Source: Actinomyces gaoshouyii (GTDB taxonomy: Bacteria; Actinomycetota; Actinomycetes; Actinomycetales; Actinomycetaceae). From it: 64,000 bases of DNA. Within the stretch, counting starts at the first letter, position 1. Every line of letters starts with the position of its first letter. The position numbers were made by a program, and so were the translations under genes. Positions 18,122 to 26,062 of this stretch are shown here, piece by piece. Location: assembly GCF_002072175.1 (NCBI RefSeq), contig NZ_MVIV01000005.1, positions 5,714 to 69,713 on the forward strand, given 5' to 3'. The notes below the pieces were generated by a model, which was not told where the DNA came from, did no database searches, and saw only the letters and a list, made by a program, of their open reading frames with translations.

Positions 18122-18178
18122 TTGACACGTATACACATGTATGTACCCGTATACACGCGTATCTGAACACACTATACT
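18122..18178 (+). promoter_or_regulatory. Promoter with 20-bp-spaced direct repeats before the AAA ATPase gene
   Basis: An AT-richer island in otherwise GC-rich DNA. CGTATACAC occurs at 18128-18136 and again at 18148-18156, an exact 20-bp spacing, each followed by a further GTAT half (ATGTAT, GCGTAT), so each repeat looks like an imperfect palindromic operator. TATACA at 18150-18155 and TATACT at 18173-18178 are separated by 17 bases and make a good -35/-10 pair; the second repeat overlaps the -35. TTGACA at 18122-18127 is also present but has no good -10 at the right distance. Confidence 0.6.
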
Positions 18179-18210
18179 CACCTAGTAGGCCTACAGATTC
18201 GGAGGGCGTC

Positions 18211-19380
18211 ATGGACCCCGTGCTCAACCCCTACGTTCCCGGAGCAGGCCGTCGTCCCGCCGCGCTCGTGGGACGCGATGACGTCATCGGCGTCTGGGAC
18301 GTCATGCTGCGCCGCGCCGAGCGCGGGACGACGGACCAACCGCTCGTGCTCTACGGGCTGCGAGGAGTCGGCAAGACCGTCCTCCTCACCCGCCTGCGCC
18401 ACGATGCGGACAAGCGCGAGTGGATCACGGTCCAGGTCGAGGCCGGAACCAGCAGGGGCCTTCGCGAGATCGTCGGCGAGGGGCTGTACGGCCCCCTGAG
18501 CGACCTCGCGCGCCCCGCCGCCGGCACGCGCCTGCTGCGCGCCCTCAAGACCGCCCTGTCCTTCAAGGCCTCCTACGACCAGACGGGCTCATGGTCCTTC
18601 GGCATCGACCTGAGCGGGCAGAGCGGCGGCGGCGCCGACTCGGGAGTGCTTGAGACCGATCTCAAGAAGATCCTCAAGGATGTCTCGCTCGCGGCCGCGG
18701 AAGAGGGCGGCGGGCTCGCGCTCCTCATCGATGAGGCGCAGGACCTCTCAGCCGAGGACCTCACCACGGTGGCGGCCGTCTCCCACGCCGCGGCCCAGGA
18801 CGACTGGCCGGTGCTCTTCGCGCTCGCGGGTCTTCCCAGCCTCCCGCAGACGCTCTCAGAGGCGCGGTCCTACTCTGAGCGGTTCCGGTTCGTCAAGGTT
18901 GAGCGCCTCGACCCGGATGGCGCTGCCGCAGCGCTCGCCGATCCCGCCAAGGCGGAGGGCGTGACGTGGGACGACGACGCCTTGTCGCACGTCGTGGACC
19001 GCTCCGGGCGCTACCCGTACTTCATCCAGCAGTTCGGGCAGGAGGCGTGGGACGCCGCATCCGACAGGCGCATCGACCGCCGAGCGGCCGAGCTCGGCGT
19101 CGCCTCGGGTCTGACCCAGCTCGACAACGGGTTCTTCCGCGCCCGCTGGGACCGCACGACCCAGGCGGAGAAGCGCTACCTGCGGGCCATGTGCCCCGAG
19201 GGCGAGGACGGCATCGGCAGCGGCGAGGTCGCCAGCCGGCTGGACCGGACCATCCAGAGCCAGAGCGGGGTCCGCAACTCCCTCATCCGCAAGGGCATCG
19301 TGTACGCGCCCGACCACGGCGTCATCGCCTTCACCGTCCCGGGCATGGCCGGATTCATCTCCCGCCAGCACGGGGAGTAG
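18211..19380 (+). CDS. Stand-alone AAA ATPase with winged-helix C-terminus
   Basis: A 389-residue protein beginning MDPVLNPYVPGAGRRPAAL, a wording shared by a widespread family of stand-alone ATP-binding proteins in actinobacteria. The Walker A motif is GLRGVGKT near residue 55, Walker B is LALLIDEAQDL near 175 and a sensor-like segment is LFALAGLPSLP. The C-terminal 90 residues (RYLRAMCPEGEDGIG to FTVPGMAGFI) look like a winged helix, recalling Orc1/Cdc6-type architecture. Biological role is unknown. The gene separates the XPB helicase from its usual partner, and its promoter differs in base composition from the surroundings. Both points suggest insertion by transfer, but this is inference. 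Confidence 0.8.
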   Translation: MDPVLNPYVPGAGRRPAALVGRDDVIGVWDVMLRRAERGTTDQPLVLYGLRGVGKTVLLTRLRHDADKREWITVQVEAGTSRGLREIVGEGLYGPLSDLARPAAGTRLLRALKTALSFKASYDQTGSWSFGIDLSGQSGGGADSGVLETDLKKILKDVSLAAAEEGGGLALLIDEAQDLSAEDLTTVAAVSHAAAQDDWPVLFALAGLPSLPQTLSEARSYSERFRFVKVERLDPDGAAAALADPAKAEGVTWDDDALSHVVDRSGRYPYFIQQFGQEAWDAASDRRIDRRAAELGVASGLTQLDNGFFRARWDRTTQAEKRYLRAMCPEGEDGIGSGEVASRLDRTIQSQSGVRNSLIRKGIVYAPDHGVIAFTVPGMAGFISRQHGE

Positions 19381-19448
19381 CGGCCGGCGCCGCCGCCGTC
19401 GGTGAGCACTCGTCCCCTCTACGGCGCCGGCAGGGCGATACTCCCCCC

Positions 19449-21131
19449 ATGCCCGCCACACCCGACCTGCCCGACGGACCCCTCATCGTCCAGAGCGACA
19501 AGACCGTCCTGCTGGAGGTCGCCCACCCGGCCGCCGACGAGGCCCGCCGCGCGATCGCCCCCTTCGCCGAGCTCGAGCGTGCCCCCGAGCACGTCCACAC
19601 CTACCGCATCACGCCACTGGCGCTGTGGAACGCCCGCGCCGCCGGGCTGGACCCCGAGACGGTCGTCCACGTCCTCATCAGCTACTCGCGCTTCCCGGTC
19701 CCCCACTCCCTGCTCACCGAGGTCGCTGAGACGATGGGCCGCTACGGCCGCCTCCAGCTGCTGTCCGACCCGATGCACGGGCTCGTGCTGCACGCCATGG
19801 ACGTGCCCGTGCTCGAGGAGGTCATGCGCTCCAAGCGCACTGCGGGCATGCTCGGCGAGCGCCTGTCCCCCGAGGACGTCGTCGTCCACCCCTCCGAGCG
19901 CGGCAGCCTCAAGCAGGCGCTCATCAAGCTGGGCTGGCCCGCCGAGGACCTCGCCGGCTACGTCGACGGCGAGAAGCACCCCATCACCCTGGCGGACGAC
20001 CCGGCCGCGGCCGCCGCGCACGCCCCCGGCGCCTTCGCCCTGCGCCCCTACCAGGCGCAGGCGGTGGACGCCTTCTGGGCGGGCGGCAGCGGCGTCGTCG
20101 TCCTGCCCTGCGGAGCGGGTAAGACCCTCGTGGGCGCCGCCTGCATGGCGCGCAGCTCGACGACGACGCTCGTGCTCGTCACCAACGCGGTCTCGGCGCG
20201 CCAGTGGAAGGAGGAGCTCATCCGCTTCACCTCCCTCACCGCCGATGAGATCGGCGAGTACTCGGGCTCGCGCAAGGAGATCCGCCCGGTCACTATCGCC
20301 ACCTACCAGGTGCTCACCACCCGCCGCAAGGGCGTCTACCCGCACCTCGACCTGCTCGACGCGCACGACTGGGGCCTCATCGTCTACGACGAGGTGCACC
20401 TGCTGCCCGCCCCGGTCTTCCGCATGACAGCGGACCTCCAGGCGCGCCGTCGTCTCGGGCTGACGGCGACGCTCGTGCGCGAGGACGGGCGTGAGGACGA
20501 GGTGTTCAGCCTCATCGGCCCCAAGCGCTACGACGCGCCCTGGAAGGACCTGGAGAACCAGGGGTGGATCGCGCCGGCCGTGTGCACCGAGGTGCGCCTG
20601 AGCCTCGACGCCGGCGAGAGGATGGTCTACGCGACGGCGGAGGCGCCCGACCGCTACCGGCTGGCCGCGACCGCGCCCGCCAAGGTCGGCGTCGTCGAGG
20701 CGGTCCTGGCGCGCCACCGCGGTGAGAGCGCGCTCGTCATCGGCCAGTACGTCGACCAGCTCGAGGAGATCGCCGAGCACCTGGGGGCTCCGCTCATCAC
20801 GGGGGCGACGACGGTGCGCGAGCGCCAACGCCTCTACGACGCCTTCCGCGCCGGTCAGGTCACCACGCTCGTCGTGTCCAAGGTCGCGAACTTCTCCATC
20901 GACCTGCCCGGCGCCTCGGTGGCCGTGCAGGTCAGCGGCTCCTTCGGCTCGCGCCAGGAGGAGGCGCAGCGCCTGGGGCGCATCGTGCGGCCGAAGGAGG
21001 ACGGCCGCCAGGCCCACTTCTACACGGTCGTCGCGCGCGATACGAAGGAACAGGAGTTCGCCGCCCACCGCCAGCGCTTCCTCGCCGAGCAGGGATATGC
21101 CTACGAGATCATCGAAGTCGACGACCTGTGA
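19449..21131 (+). CDS. XPB/ERCC3-type DNA helicase
   Basis: A 560-residue SF2 helicase. The N-terminal XPB domain covers about 1-190. Helicase motif I is LPCGAGKTLVGAA near residue 220, motif II is DEVH in LIVYDEVHLLP, and motif III is LGLTATLVREDGRED, which contains the RED motif that marks XPB proteins. Motif VI is EEAQRLGRIVRP. It unwinds DNA in repair or at promoters in archaea and eukaryotes; the bacterial role is less clear. The start at 19449 gives the expected N-terminus (LIVQSDKTVLLEV). The gene is 68 bases after the ATPase gene on the same strand. Confidence 0.95.
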   Translation: MPATPDLPDGPLIVQSDKTVLLEVAHPAADEARRAIAPFAELERAPEHVHTYRITPLALWNARAAGLDPETVVHVLISYSRFPVPHSLLTEVAETMGRYGRLQLLSDPMHGLVLHAMDVPVLEEVMRSKRTAGMLGERLSPEDVVVHPSERGSLKQALIKLGWPAEDLAGYVDGEKHPITLADDPAAAAAHAPGAFALRPYQAQAVDAFWAGGSGVVVLPCGAGKTLVGAACMARSSTTTLVLVTNAVSARQWKEELIRFTSLTADEIGEYSGSRKEIRPVTIATYQVLTTRRKGVYPHLDLLDAHDWGLIVYDEVHLLPAPVFRMTADLQARRRLGLTATLVREDGREDEVFSLIGPKRYDAPWKDLENQGWIAPAVCTEVRLSLDAGERMVYATAEAPDRYRLAATAPAKVGVVEAVLARHRGESALVIGQYVDQLEEIAEHLGAPLITGATTVRERQRLYDAFRAGQVTTLVVSKVANFSIDLPGASVAVQVSGSFGSRQEEAQRLGRIVRPKEDGRQAHFYTVVARDTKEQEFAAHRQRFLAEQGYAYEIIEVDDL

Positions 21132-21326
21132 GAGAAGGGCCGGTCGGGGCGCGCAGGATGATGACCGGCATCGGGGTTCTTCGTCCAGATGCGCTCGATG
21201 ATGGTCCCGGGTCCGGTGGGTCTCGGGGCTCGGCAGCGGCCGAGCCCTTGAGCCCATGAGCAGATCGCTCAGGCGTGGGCGAAACGAGTTGCCTCAGGCG
21301 CTCCGCAACGGCGACGATGGGCCGCG

Positions 21327-23495
21327 ATGCTATCGACACCCCGCCCCGCGCGCCATCCCTGCGACGCCCGGCGCCCGACCATCCCGCTCCTCCTCGTCTT
21401 GCTCATCTCGGGCGCGGGAACCCTCGTCGCACCCACCGCCGATGCCCGGTCATCGGCACCGGCATCCACTGCCATCGGCGATCCCGCCGCGATGACGGCC
21501 GGGGCACCGACATCGGGCTCTCCGGCCACGGGGGCGGCCGCTCGCGTCGTCGACGGCGCGAGCATCCTGGACAACGCCGCAGCCGCCTCCGCCGTCGAGA
21601 GGGCCGCGAAGGATGGCATCACCCTGTCGATCCTCACGGCCACCGATGAGACGAGCAGGGCCGAGGCCCTGGCCAAGAAGGAGTGGAGCGCCAAGGGCAT
21701 GGGCGCCTCGGACGCCCTGCTCGTCATCAACATGCCGGCCTCGGGATCAAACTCCTACTACCTGGCCACCGGCAGCGACATCCCGGCCTCCAAGCGCAGC
21801 GAGCTGGGCAGCGCCATCGGCTCCTACATGCGCTCCCACGACTTCGACGGCGCCGTCGCCGCTCTTCCGAGGCTCCTGGCCGAGGCCAAGGGCGGCAGCA
21901 GGAGCGGGGACGAGGGCTCATCGGGTATGTCGGCCACGGGCCTCGTGCTGCTGGCGGGTGGGGGCGCGGCCGCTGCGGGGGCGGCCGCCTACGCCATCTC
22001 GCGCCGCCGTAAGTCGGACCCCTCATCCACCCAGGAGGACACCGTGTTCTGGAATCGCAAGAAGAAGGCGCCTGAGCAGGCCGGCCCGGTGCCCCTGGAC
22101 CAGCTCATCGCCCAGGCGGGCGCCGCCCTCGTAACCGCTGATGACGCGATGCGCGCCGCTGACGAGGAGCTGTCCTACGCCCAGGCGCAGTTCGGCCTGT
22201 CCGCGACCGACTCCTTCACCGAGGCGCTGGGCCAGGCCAAGGCCCACCTGAGCCGCTGCTTCGAGCTGCGCAAGATCCTCGACGACGATATCCCCGAGAC
22301 CGAGCCCCAGCAGCGCCAGATGTACGGGGAGATCCTCGACCGCTGCCAGCGGGCCATGGGCGCGATCCAGGCGCAGAAGCAGCTCTTCGAGGAGCGGCGC
22401 GGCATCGAGTCCGCCCTGCCGACCTCCATGTCCGAGACCGCCCAGCGCGCTGACGAAACCGAGCAGGCCATCACCATGGCCAAGACGCTCCTGGTGACGC
22501 TGCGCGCCACCTACCCCGCCTCAGCCCTCACCTCGGTCTCCGAGGCGCCCGTGCGCGCCGAAAGGCTGCTGGCCGCGGGCCGCACCGCCCTGAAGCAGGC
22601 CGGGGCCAGCGCCGACGCCGGGCAGCAGTCCACCGCCGTCGAGCAGGTGCGCATCGCCCAGGGATCGATCGCCCAGGCCGGCGCCCTGGCGGCCCAGGTG
22701 GCCAGCGCCAATGAGCGCTTGAGCACGGCCTCGACCGACCTCGCGGCGGCGATCGCCTCCCTGTCCTCCGATCTCGTGGACGCCAAGCGCCTGGCCGACC
22801 AGGTGCCCAGTGCCACCCTCGCCCCGCTCGTGGCCGACGCCGAGGCCGCCATCGCCGAGGGCCGCGCCGCCTCCGGGAGGGCCAGCACCGACCCGTCCGC
22901 CCCGGTCAGCGGCGATCATGTGGTCGGCGACCCCCTGGCCGCGCTGGACCACCTCAGCCGCGCCGAGACCGCGATCGATGCCGCCCTCGCCCCGGCACGG
23001 GCGAGGGAGGAGAACGACTCGCGAGCCCGCAGCCAGTTGGGTTCGCGCCTGTCGCGCCTCAACTCGCAGGTGCAGTCCGTGACCGCCTACATCACCACGC
23101 ACCGCGGCGCTGTCGGCTCGTCGGCCCGCACCGCCCTGTCCGAGGCGGCCCGCCACGCCTCGGCGGCCACTGCCATGCAGCCCACGGACCCGCAGGCGGC
23201 CCTGGCCGAGGTAGCCGCCGGCGAGCCGCTGGTGGCGCAAGCGCAGGCCCTGGCGGAGGCCGATGTGCGCGATGCCGGTGACGCCTGGGGCTCCTATTCC
23301 AACTACTCCGGGGGGTACGGCCACCGCGGCGGCGGCCTGGACCTCGGCTCGCTCGTGCTCGGGGGGATCCTCATGGGCGGGCTATTCGACGACGACCGTC
23401 CCCACCACATCGGCGGCTGGGGCGGCGGCGACTTCGGAGGTTTCGGTGGAGACTTCGGCGGCGGCGACTTCGGCGGCTCCGGCGGGGACTTCTGA
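21327..23495 (+). CDS. Membrane-anchored TPM-domain protein with long coiled coil
   Basis: A 722-residue exported protein. The N-terminus has a signal peptide (IPLLLVLLISGAGTLVAPTADA), followed by a TPM (Psb32/YgcG-type) domain at about 75-185, with DGASILDNAAAASAVERAAK and ALLVINMPASGSNSYYLATG. A transmembrane helix lies near 205-225 (GLVLLAGGGAAAAGAAAYAI), then a basic stop-transfer stretch. Residues 260-640 are Ala/Gln/Glu-rich and mostly helical. The end is a Gly/Asp/Phe-rich tail built on GGDFGG repeats. In this family the TPM domain faces outside and the coiled coil faces the cytoplasm. The pspA homologue follows 57 bases downstream, so both likely form an envelope-maintenance operon. 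Confidence 0.85.
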   Translation: MLSTPRPARHPCDARRPTIPLLLVLLISGAGTLVAPTADARSSAPASTAIGDPAAMTAGAPTSGSPATGAAARVVDGASILDNAAAASAVERAAKDGITLSILTATDETSRAEALAKKEWSAKGMGASDALLVINMPASGSNSYYLATGSDIPASKRSELGSAIGSYMRSHDFDGAVAALPRLLAEAKGGSRSGDEGSSGMSATGLVLLAGGGAAAAGAAAYAISRRRKSDPSSTQEDTVFWNRKKKAPEQAGPVPLDQLIAQAGAALVTADDAMRAADEELSYAQAQFGLSATDSFTEALGQAKAHLSRCFELRKILDDDIPETEPQQRQMYGEILDRCQRAMGAIQAQKQLFEERRGIESALPTSMSETAQRADETEQAITMAKTLLVTLRATYPASALTSVSEAPVRAERLLAAGRTALKQAGASADAGQQSTAVEQVRIAQGSIAQAGALAAQVASANERLSTASTDLAAAIASLSSDLVDAKRLADQVPSATLAPLVADAEAAIAEGRAASGRASTDPSAPVSGDHVVGDPLAALDHLSRAETAIDAALAPARAREENDSRARSQLGSRLSRLNSQVQSVTAYITTHRGAVGSSARTALSEAARHASAATAMQPTDPQAALAEVAAGEPLVAQAQALAEADVRDAGDAWGSYSNYSGGYGHRGGGLDLGSLVLGGILMGGLFDDDRPHHIGGWGGGDFGGFGGDFGGGDFGGSGGDF

Positions 23496-23552
23496 GCCCC
23501 TCACCACTGTTCAACCCCATCACCTCAACCACCACCCGAAGGGAACTCCAAC

Positions 23553-24410
23553 ATGGCTGAGAAGCAGTCGATCCTGGGCCGTATCGCCCAACTGACCCGC
23601 GCGAACATCAACGCCCTCCTCGATCGCGCTGAGGACCCGGAGAAGATGCTCAACCAGCTCGTGCGCGACTACACGAACTCCATCGCCGAGGCCAAGCAGG
23701 CGGTCGCCCAGACCATCGGCAATCTGCGCCTGACGGAGAAGGACTACGAGGCCGACGTCGCCGAGGCCAGGGACTGGGGGGCCAAGGCCCTGGCAGCCTC
23801 CCGCAAGGCCGACGAGATGCGCGCCGCCGGTGACATCGCGGGCGCCGATAAGTGGGACTCCCTGGCCAAGGTGGCCATCACCAAGCAGATCACGGCGGAG
23901 AAGGAGGCCAAGGAGGCCGAGCCGATGATCGCCTCCCAGCGCCAGGTGGTCGAGCAGCTCAAGACGGGGCTGAACCAGATGGAGGTCAAGCTCGGCGAGC
24001 TGAAGTCCCGTCGCGACCAGCTCATCGCCCGCCAGAGGACCGCCGAGGCGCAGGTCAAGGTCCAGGGGGCGATCAGCTCGATCAACGTCATGGACCCCAC
24101 TTCCGAGCTCTCCCGCTACGAGGAGCAGGTGCGCCGCGTCGAGGCGCAGGCCGCCGGGCAGATGGAGCTGGCGGGATCCTCCCTGGAGTCCCAGTTCGCC
24201 GAGTTGGAGGCCTCCGACACCCAGATCGAGGCCGAGGCCCGCCTGGCCGCGCTCAAGTCCGGCGGCAAGGGGGCGCTGCCCTCCGCGTCCGCCGCCCCCG
24301 CCCAGATCACCGACGGGGACGAAGCCATCAACGCCGCCTTCGAGGCCCTCAAGGCCCAGAGCAGGCCCGCCGCCCAGCGCGTCACCGACGAGGACGCCTC
24401 CTCGTACTGA
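23553..24410 (+). CDS. pspA: PspA/IM30 family protein
   Basis: A 285-residue coiled-coil protein. It opens QSILGRIAQLTRANINALLDRAEDPEKMLNQLVRDY, the typical amphipathic N-terminal helix and start of PspA/IM30 proteins. Heptad-rich helices follow to about residue 230, then a low-complexity Ala/Ser tail. The protein assembles on the inner face of the membrane and protects it under envelope stress. A good ribosome binding site (GAAGGGA) precedes the ATG. It follows the TPM-domain gene, an arrangement that fits shared membrane function. No pspB, pspC or pspF regulator is visible nearby. Confidence 0.92.
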   Translation: MAEKQSILGRIAQLTRANINALLDRAEDPEKMLNQLVRDYTNSIAEAKQAVAQTIGNLRLTEKDYEADVAEARDWGAKALAASRKADEMRAAGDIAGADKWDSLAKVAITKQITAEKEAKEAEPMIASQRQVVEQLKTGLNQMEVKLGELKSRRDQLIARQRTAEAQVKVQGAISSINVMDPTSELSRYEEQVRRVEAQAAGQMELAGSSLESQFAELEASDTQIEAEARLAALKSGGKGALPSASAAPAQITDGDEAINAAFEALKAQSRPAAQRVTDEDASSY

Positions 24411-24434
24411 CGCGCCCGGCGCAGCGCAGGATGC

Positions 24435-24537
24435 GGCAGGATTCGATCCGCAGGGCCGGCATCGGGCCCGGCGGAAGCGCCTGAGGGCGCCCAGCGCCCG
24501 ATGGCCCGGGCGACCGGCCCGCGGATCGAATCCCGCC
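24435..24537. repeat. Large intergenic inverted repeat after pspA
   Basis: The left arm at 24435-24459 (GGCAGGATTCGATCCGCAGG then GCCGG) pairs with the right arm at 24514-24537 (CCGGCCCGCGGATCGAATCC then CGCC) with few mismatches. Inside, CATCGGGC at 24460-24467 pairs with GCCCGATG at 24496-24503. The whole 103 bases can therefore fold as one long hairpin. It lies 25 bases after the pspA stop and could be a terminator or a mobile palindromic element. Confidence 0.65.
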
Positions 24538-24592
24538 GCCCCACCCGCCTCGCACTGCGCTTACCCCCGCGCCGCCCGGCTACGATAAGCGC

Positions 24593-25213
24593 ATGAGCGC
24601 CCCTACCTATCTCCTCATTGATGGTGAGAACATCGACGCCACCCTCGGCATGAGCGTGCTCGGACGTCGCCCCGAGCCCGATGAGCGCCCCAGGTGGGAC
24701 CGCGTCCTGTCCTTCTGCGACTCCTTGTCGGACACGACATCGTCGGACGGCCAGGGCGAGGACGCCCACGGTCTGTTCTTCCTCAACGCCACGAGCGGTC
24801 ACATGCCGATGGGCTTCATCCAGGCGCTTATGGCGATGGACTACCGCCCGATCCCGCTGTCCGGCTCCGGCTCCGTCGATGAGAAGGTGGTGGACACCGG
24901 TATCCAGCGGACCCTCGATGCCTTGGCCGAGCGTCTCGCCGCCCAGCGCGAGGAGGATGCCTCCGCCCGCCTCCAAGTGCTCCTGGGCAGTCACGACGGC
25001 GACTACATCCCCCAGGTCGAGCGGCTCCTCGACGGCGGCGCTCAGGTCGGCGTCCTGTGCTTCCGGGAGTTCCTCAACTCCCATCTGGCCGCCCTGGAGA
25101 CCAGGGGCCTGAGGATCCACGACCTGGAGTACGACGTCGACGCCTTCACCTCCGTGCTGCCGCGCATCCGGATCATCCCACTGCAGGAGTTCGACCCGCT
25201 GCAGTTCATCTGA
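24593..25213 (+). CDS. NYN-domain (LabA/PIN-like) protein
   Basis: A 206-residue protein with a NYN-type nuclease fold. The first strand carries the acidic motif YLLIDGENIDATLG at residue 6, followed by the DEKVVDTGIQRTLDAL segment (aspartates of the active site) and the later LLGSHDGDYIPQVERLLDGG with a third acidic cluster. This Asp pattern is the hallmark of NYN/PIN RNases, which cleave RNA with Mg2+. It is close to the LabA/DUF88 branch. Start ATG at 24593 is preceded by GATAAGCGC without a strong ribosome binding site. It is not obviously in an operon; the response regulator gene begins 97 bases later. Confidence 0.85.
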   Translation: MSAPTYLLIDGENIDATLGMSVLGRRPEPDERPRWDRVLSFCDSLSDTTSSDGQGEDAHGLFFLNATSGHMPMGFIQALMAMDYRPIPLSGSGSVDEKVVDTGIQRTLDALAERLAAQREEDASARLQVLLGSHDGDYIPQVERLLDGGAQVGVLCFREFLNSHLAALETRGLRIHDLEYDVDAFTSVLPRIRIIPLQEFDPLQFI

Positions 25214-25309
25214 GCGGCGGGCCCGGCGTCCCGAGGCGCTCCCGCCCCGCCATCCAGGATTCCCAGCGCCCGTTCAGGCAACTTCCAGGAATCTTGCGAC
25301 AATGGGCGC

Positions 25310-26062
25310 ATGGATCTCGACACGCGCACCGGCACGCCTCAGGCATCGACCGAGGCCAAGCTCCTCGTTGTCGACGACGAGCCGAACATCCGCGACCTGC
25401 TCGCCTCCTCCCTGCGCTTCGCGGGGTTCGAGGTCGTCACCGCCACCGATGGGAATCAGGCACTGCGCACCATCGAGTCCGACGATCCCGACCTCATCGT
25501 CCTGGACGTCATGCTCCCGGACATGGATGGATTCACGGTAGCCAGGCGCGTGCGGGAGAGGGACAACGCCACGCCAATCCTGTTCCTCACCGCCCGAGAC
25601 GACATGGATGACAAGATCCAGGGCCTGACGGTGGGCGGGGACGACTACGTCACCAAGCCCTTCGGCCTGGAGGAGGTCGTCGCCCGAATCCGCGCCATCC
25701 TGCGCCGCACCCACGCCGTCGACGAAGGGGACGACGGCACGCTGCGCGTGGCCGACCTCATCCTCGACGAGGACGCGCACGAGGTCCACCGCGCCGGCGT
25801 CGAGGTGGAGCTGTCGCCCACCGAGTTCAAGCTGCTGCGCTACCTCATGATCAACGCGGGGCGCGTGGTCTCCAAGACCCAGATCCTCGACCACGTCTGG
25901 GAGTACGACTGGAGCGGGGACGCCGCGATCGTGGAGTCCTATATCTCCTACCTGCGCCGGAAGGTGGACCAGATCGAGGCGCTCGACGGCACCACAGTGG
26001 TGCCTCTCATCCAGACCCGTCGCGGCGTGGGCTACATGCTGCGCGAGCCCAAGGGTGAGTGA
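25310..26062 (+). CDS. OmpR-family response regulator (TrcR/TcrA-like)
   Basis: A 250-residue protein. The receiver domain (about 16-135) has the acidic pair VVDDEPN, the phospho-acceptor Asp in LIVLDVMLPDMDG, the Thr in FLTARDD and the Lys in VTKPFG. The C-terminal winged-helix DNA-binding domain (about 150-246) includes VELSPTEFKLLRYLMINAGRVVSK and the end QTRRGVGYML. The partner histidine kinase follows with overlapping stop and start (GTGATG). Sequence is closest by eye to the actinobacterial TrcR/TcrA group; the regulon and signal are unknown. Confidence 0.93.
   Translation: MDLDTRTGTPQASTEAKLLVVDDEPNIRDLLASSLRFAGFEVVTATDGNQALRTIESDDPDLIVLDVMLPDMDGFTVARRVRERDNATPILFLTARDDMDDKIQGLTVGGDDYVTKPFGLEEVVARIRAILRRTHAVDEGDDGTLRVADLILDEDAHEVHRAGVEVELSPTEFKLLRYLMINAGRVVSKTQILDHVWEYDWSGDAAIVESYISYLRRKVDQIEALDGTTVVPLIQTRRGVGYMLREPKGE

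Noticed and set aside
15981..18125. Plus-strand open frame of 714 codons over the XPB-associated gene
   Set aside because: Gly/Glu-rich shadow frame with no recognisable fold; the minus-strand protein matches a known family.
18211..19380. AAA ATPase as part of a phage-defence island
   Set aside because: It is a single gene with no nuclease, methyltransferase or toxin partner next to it, so defence cannot be supported from sequence.
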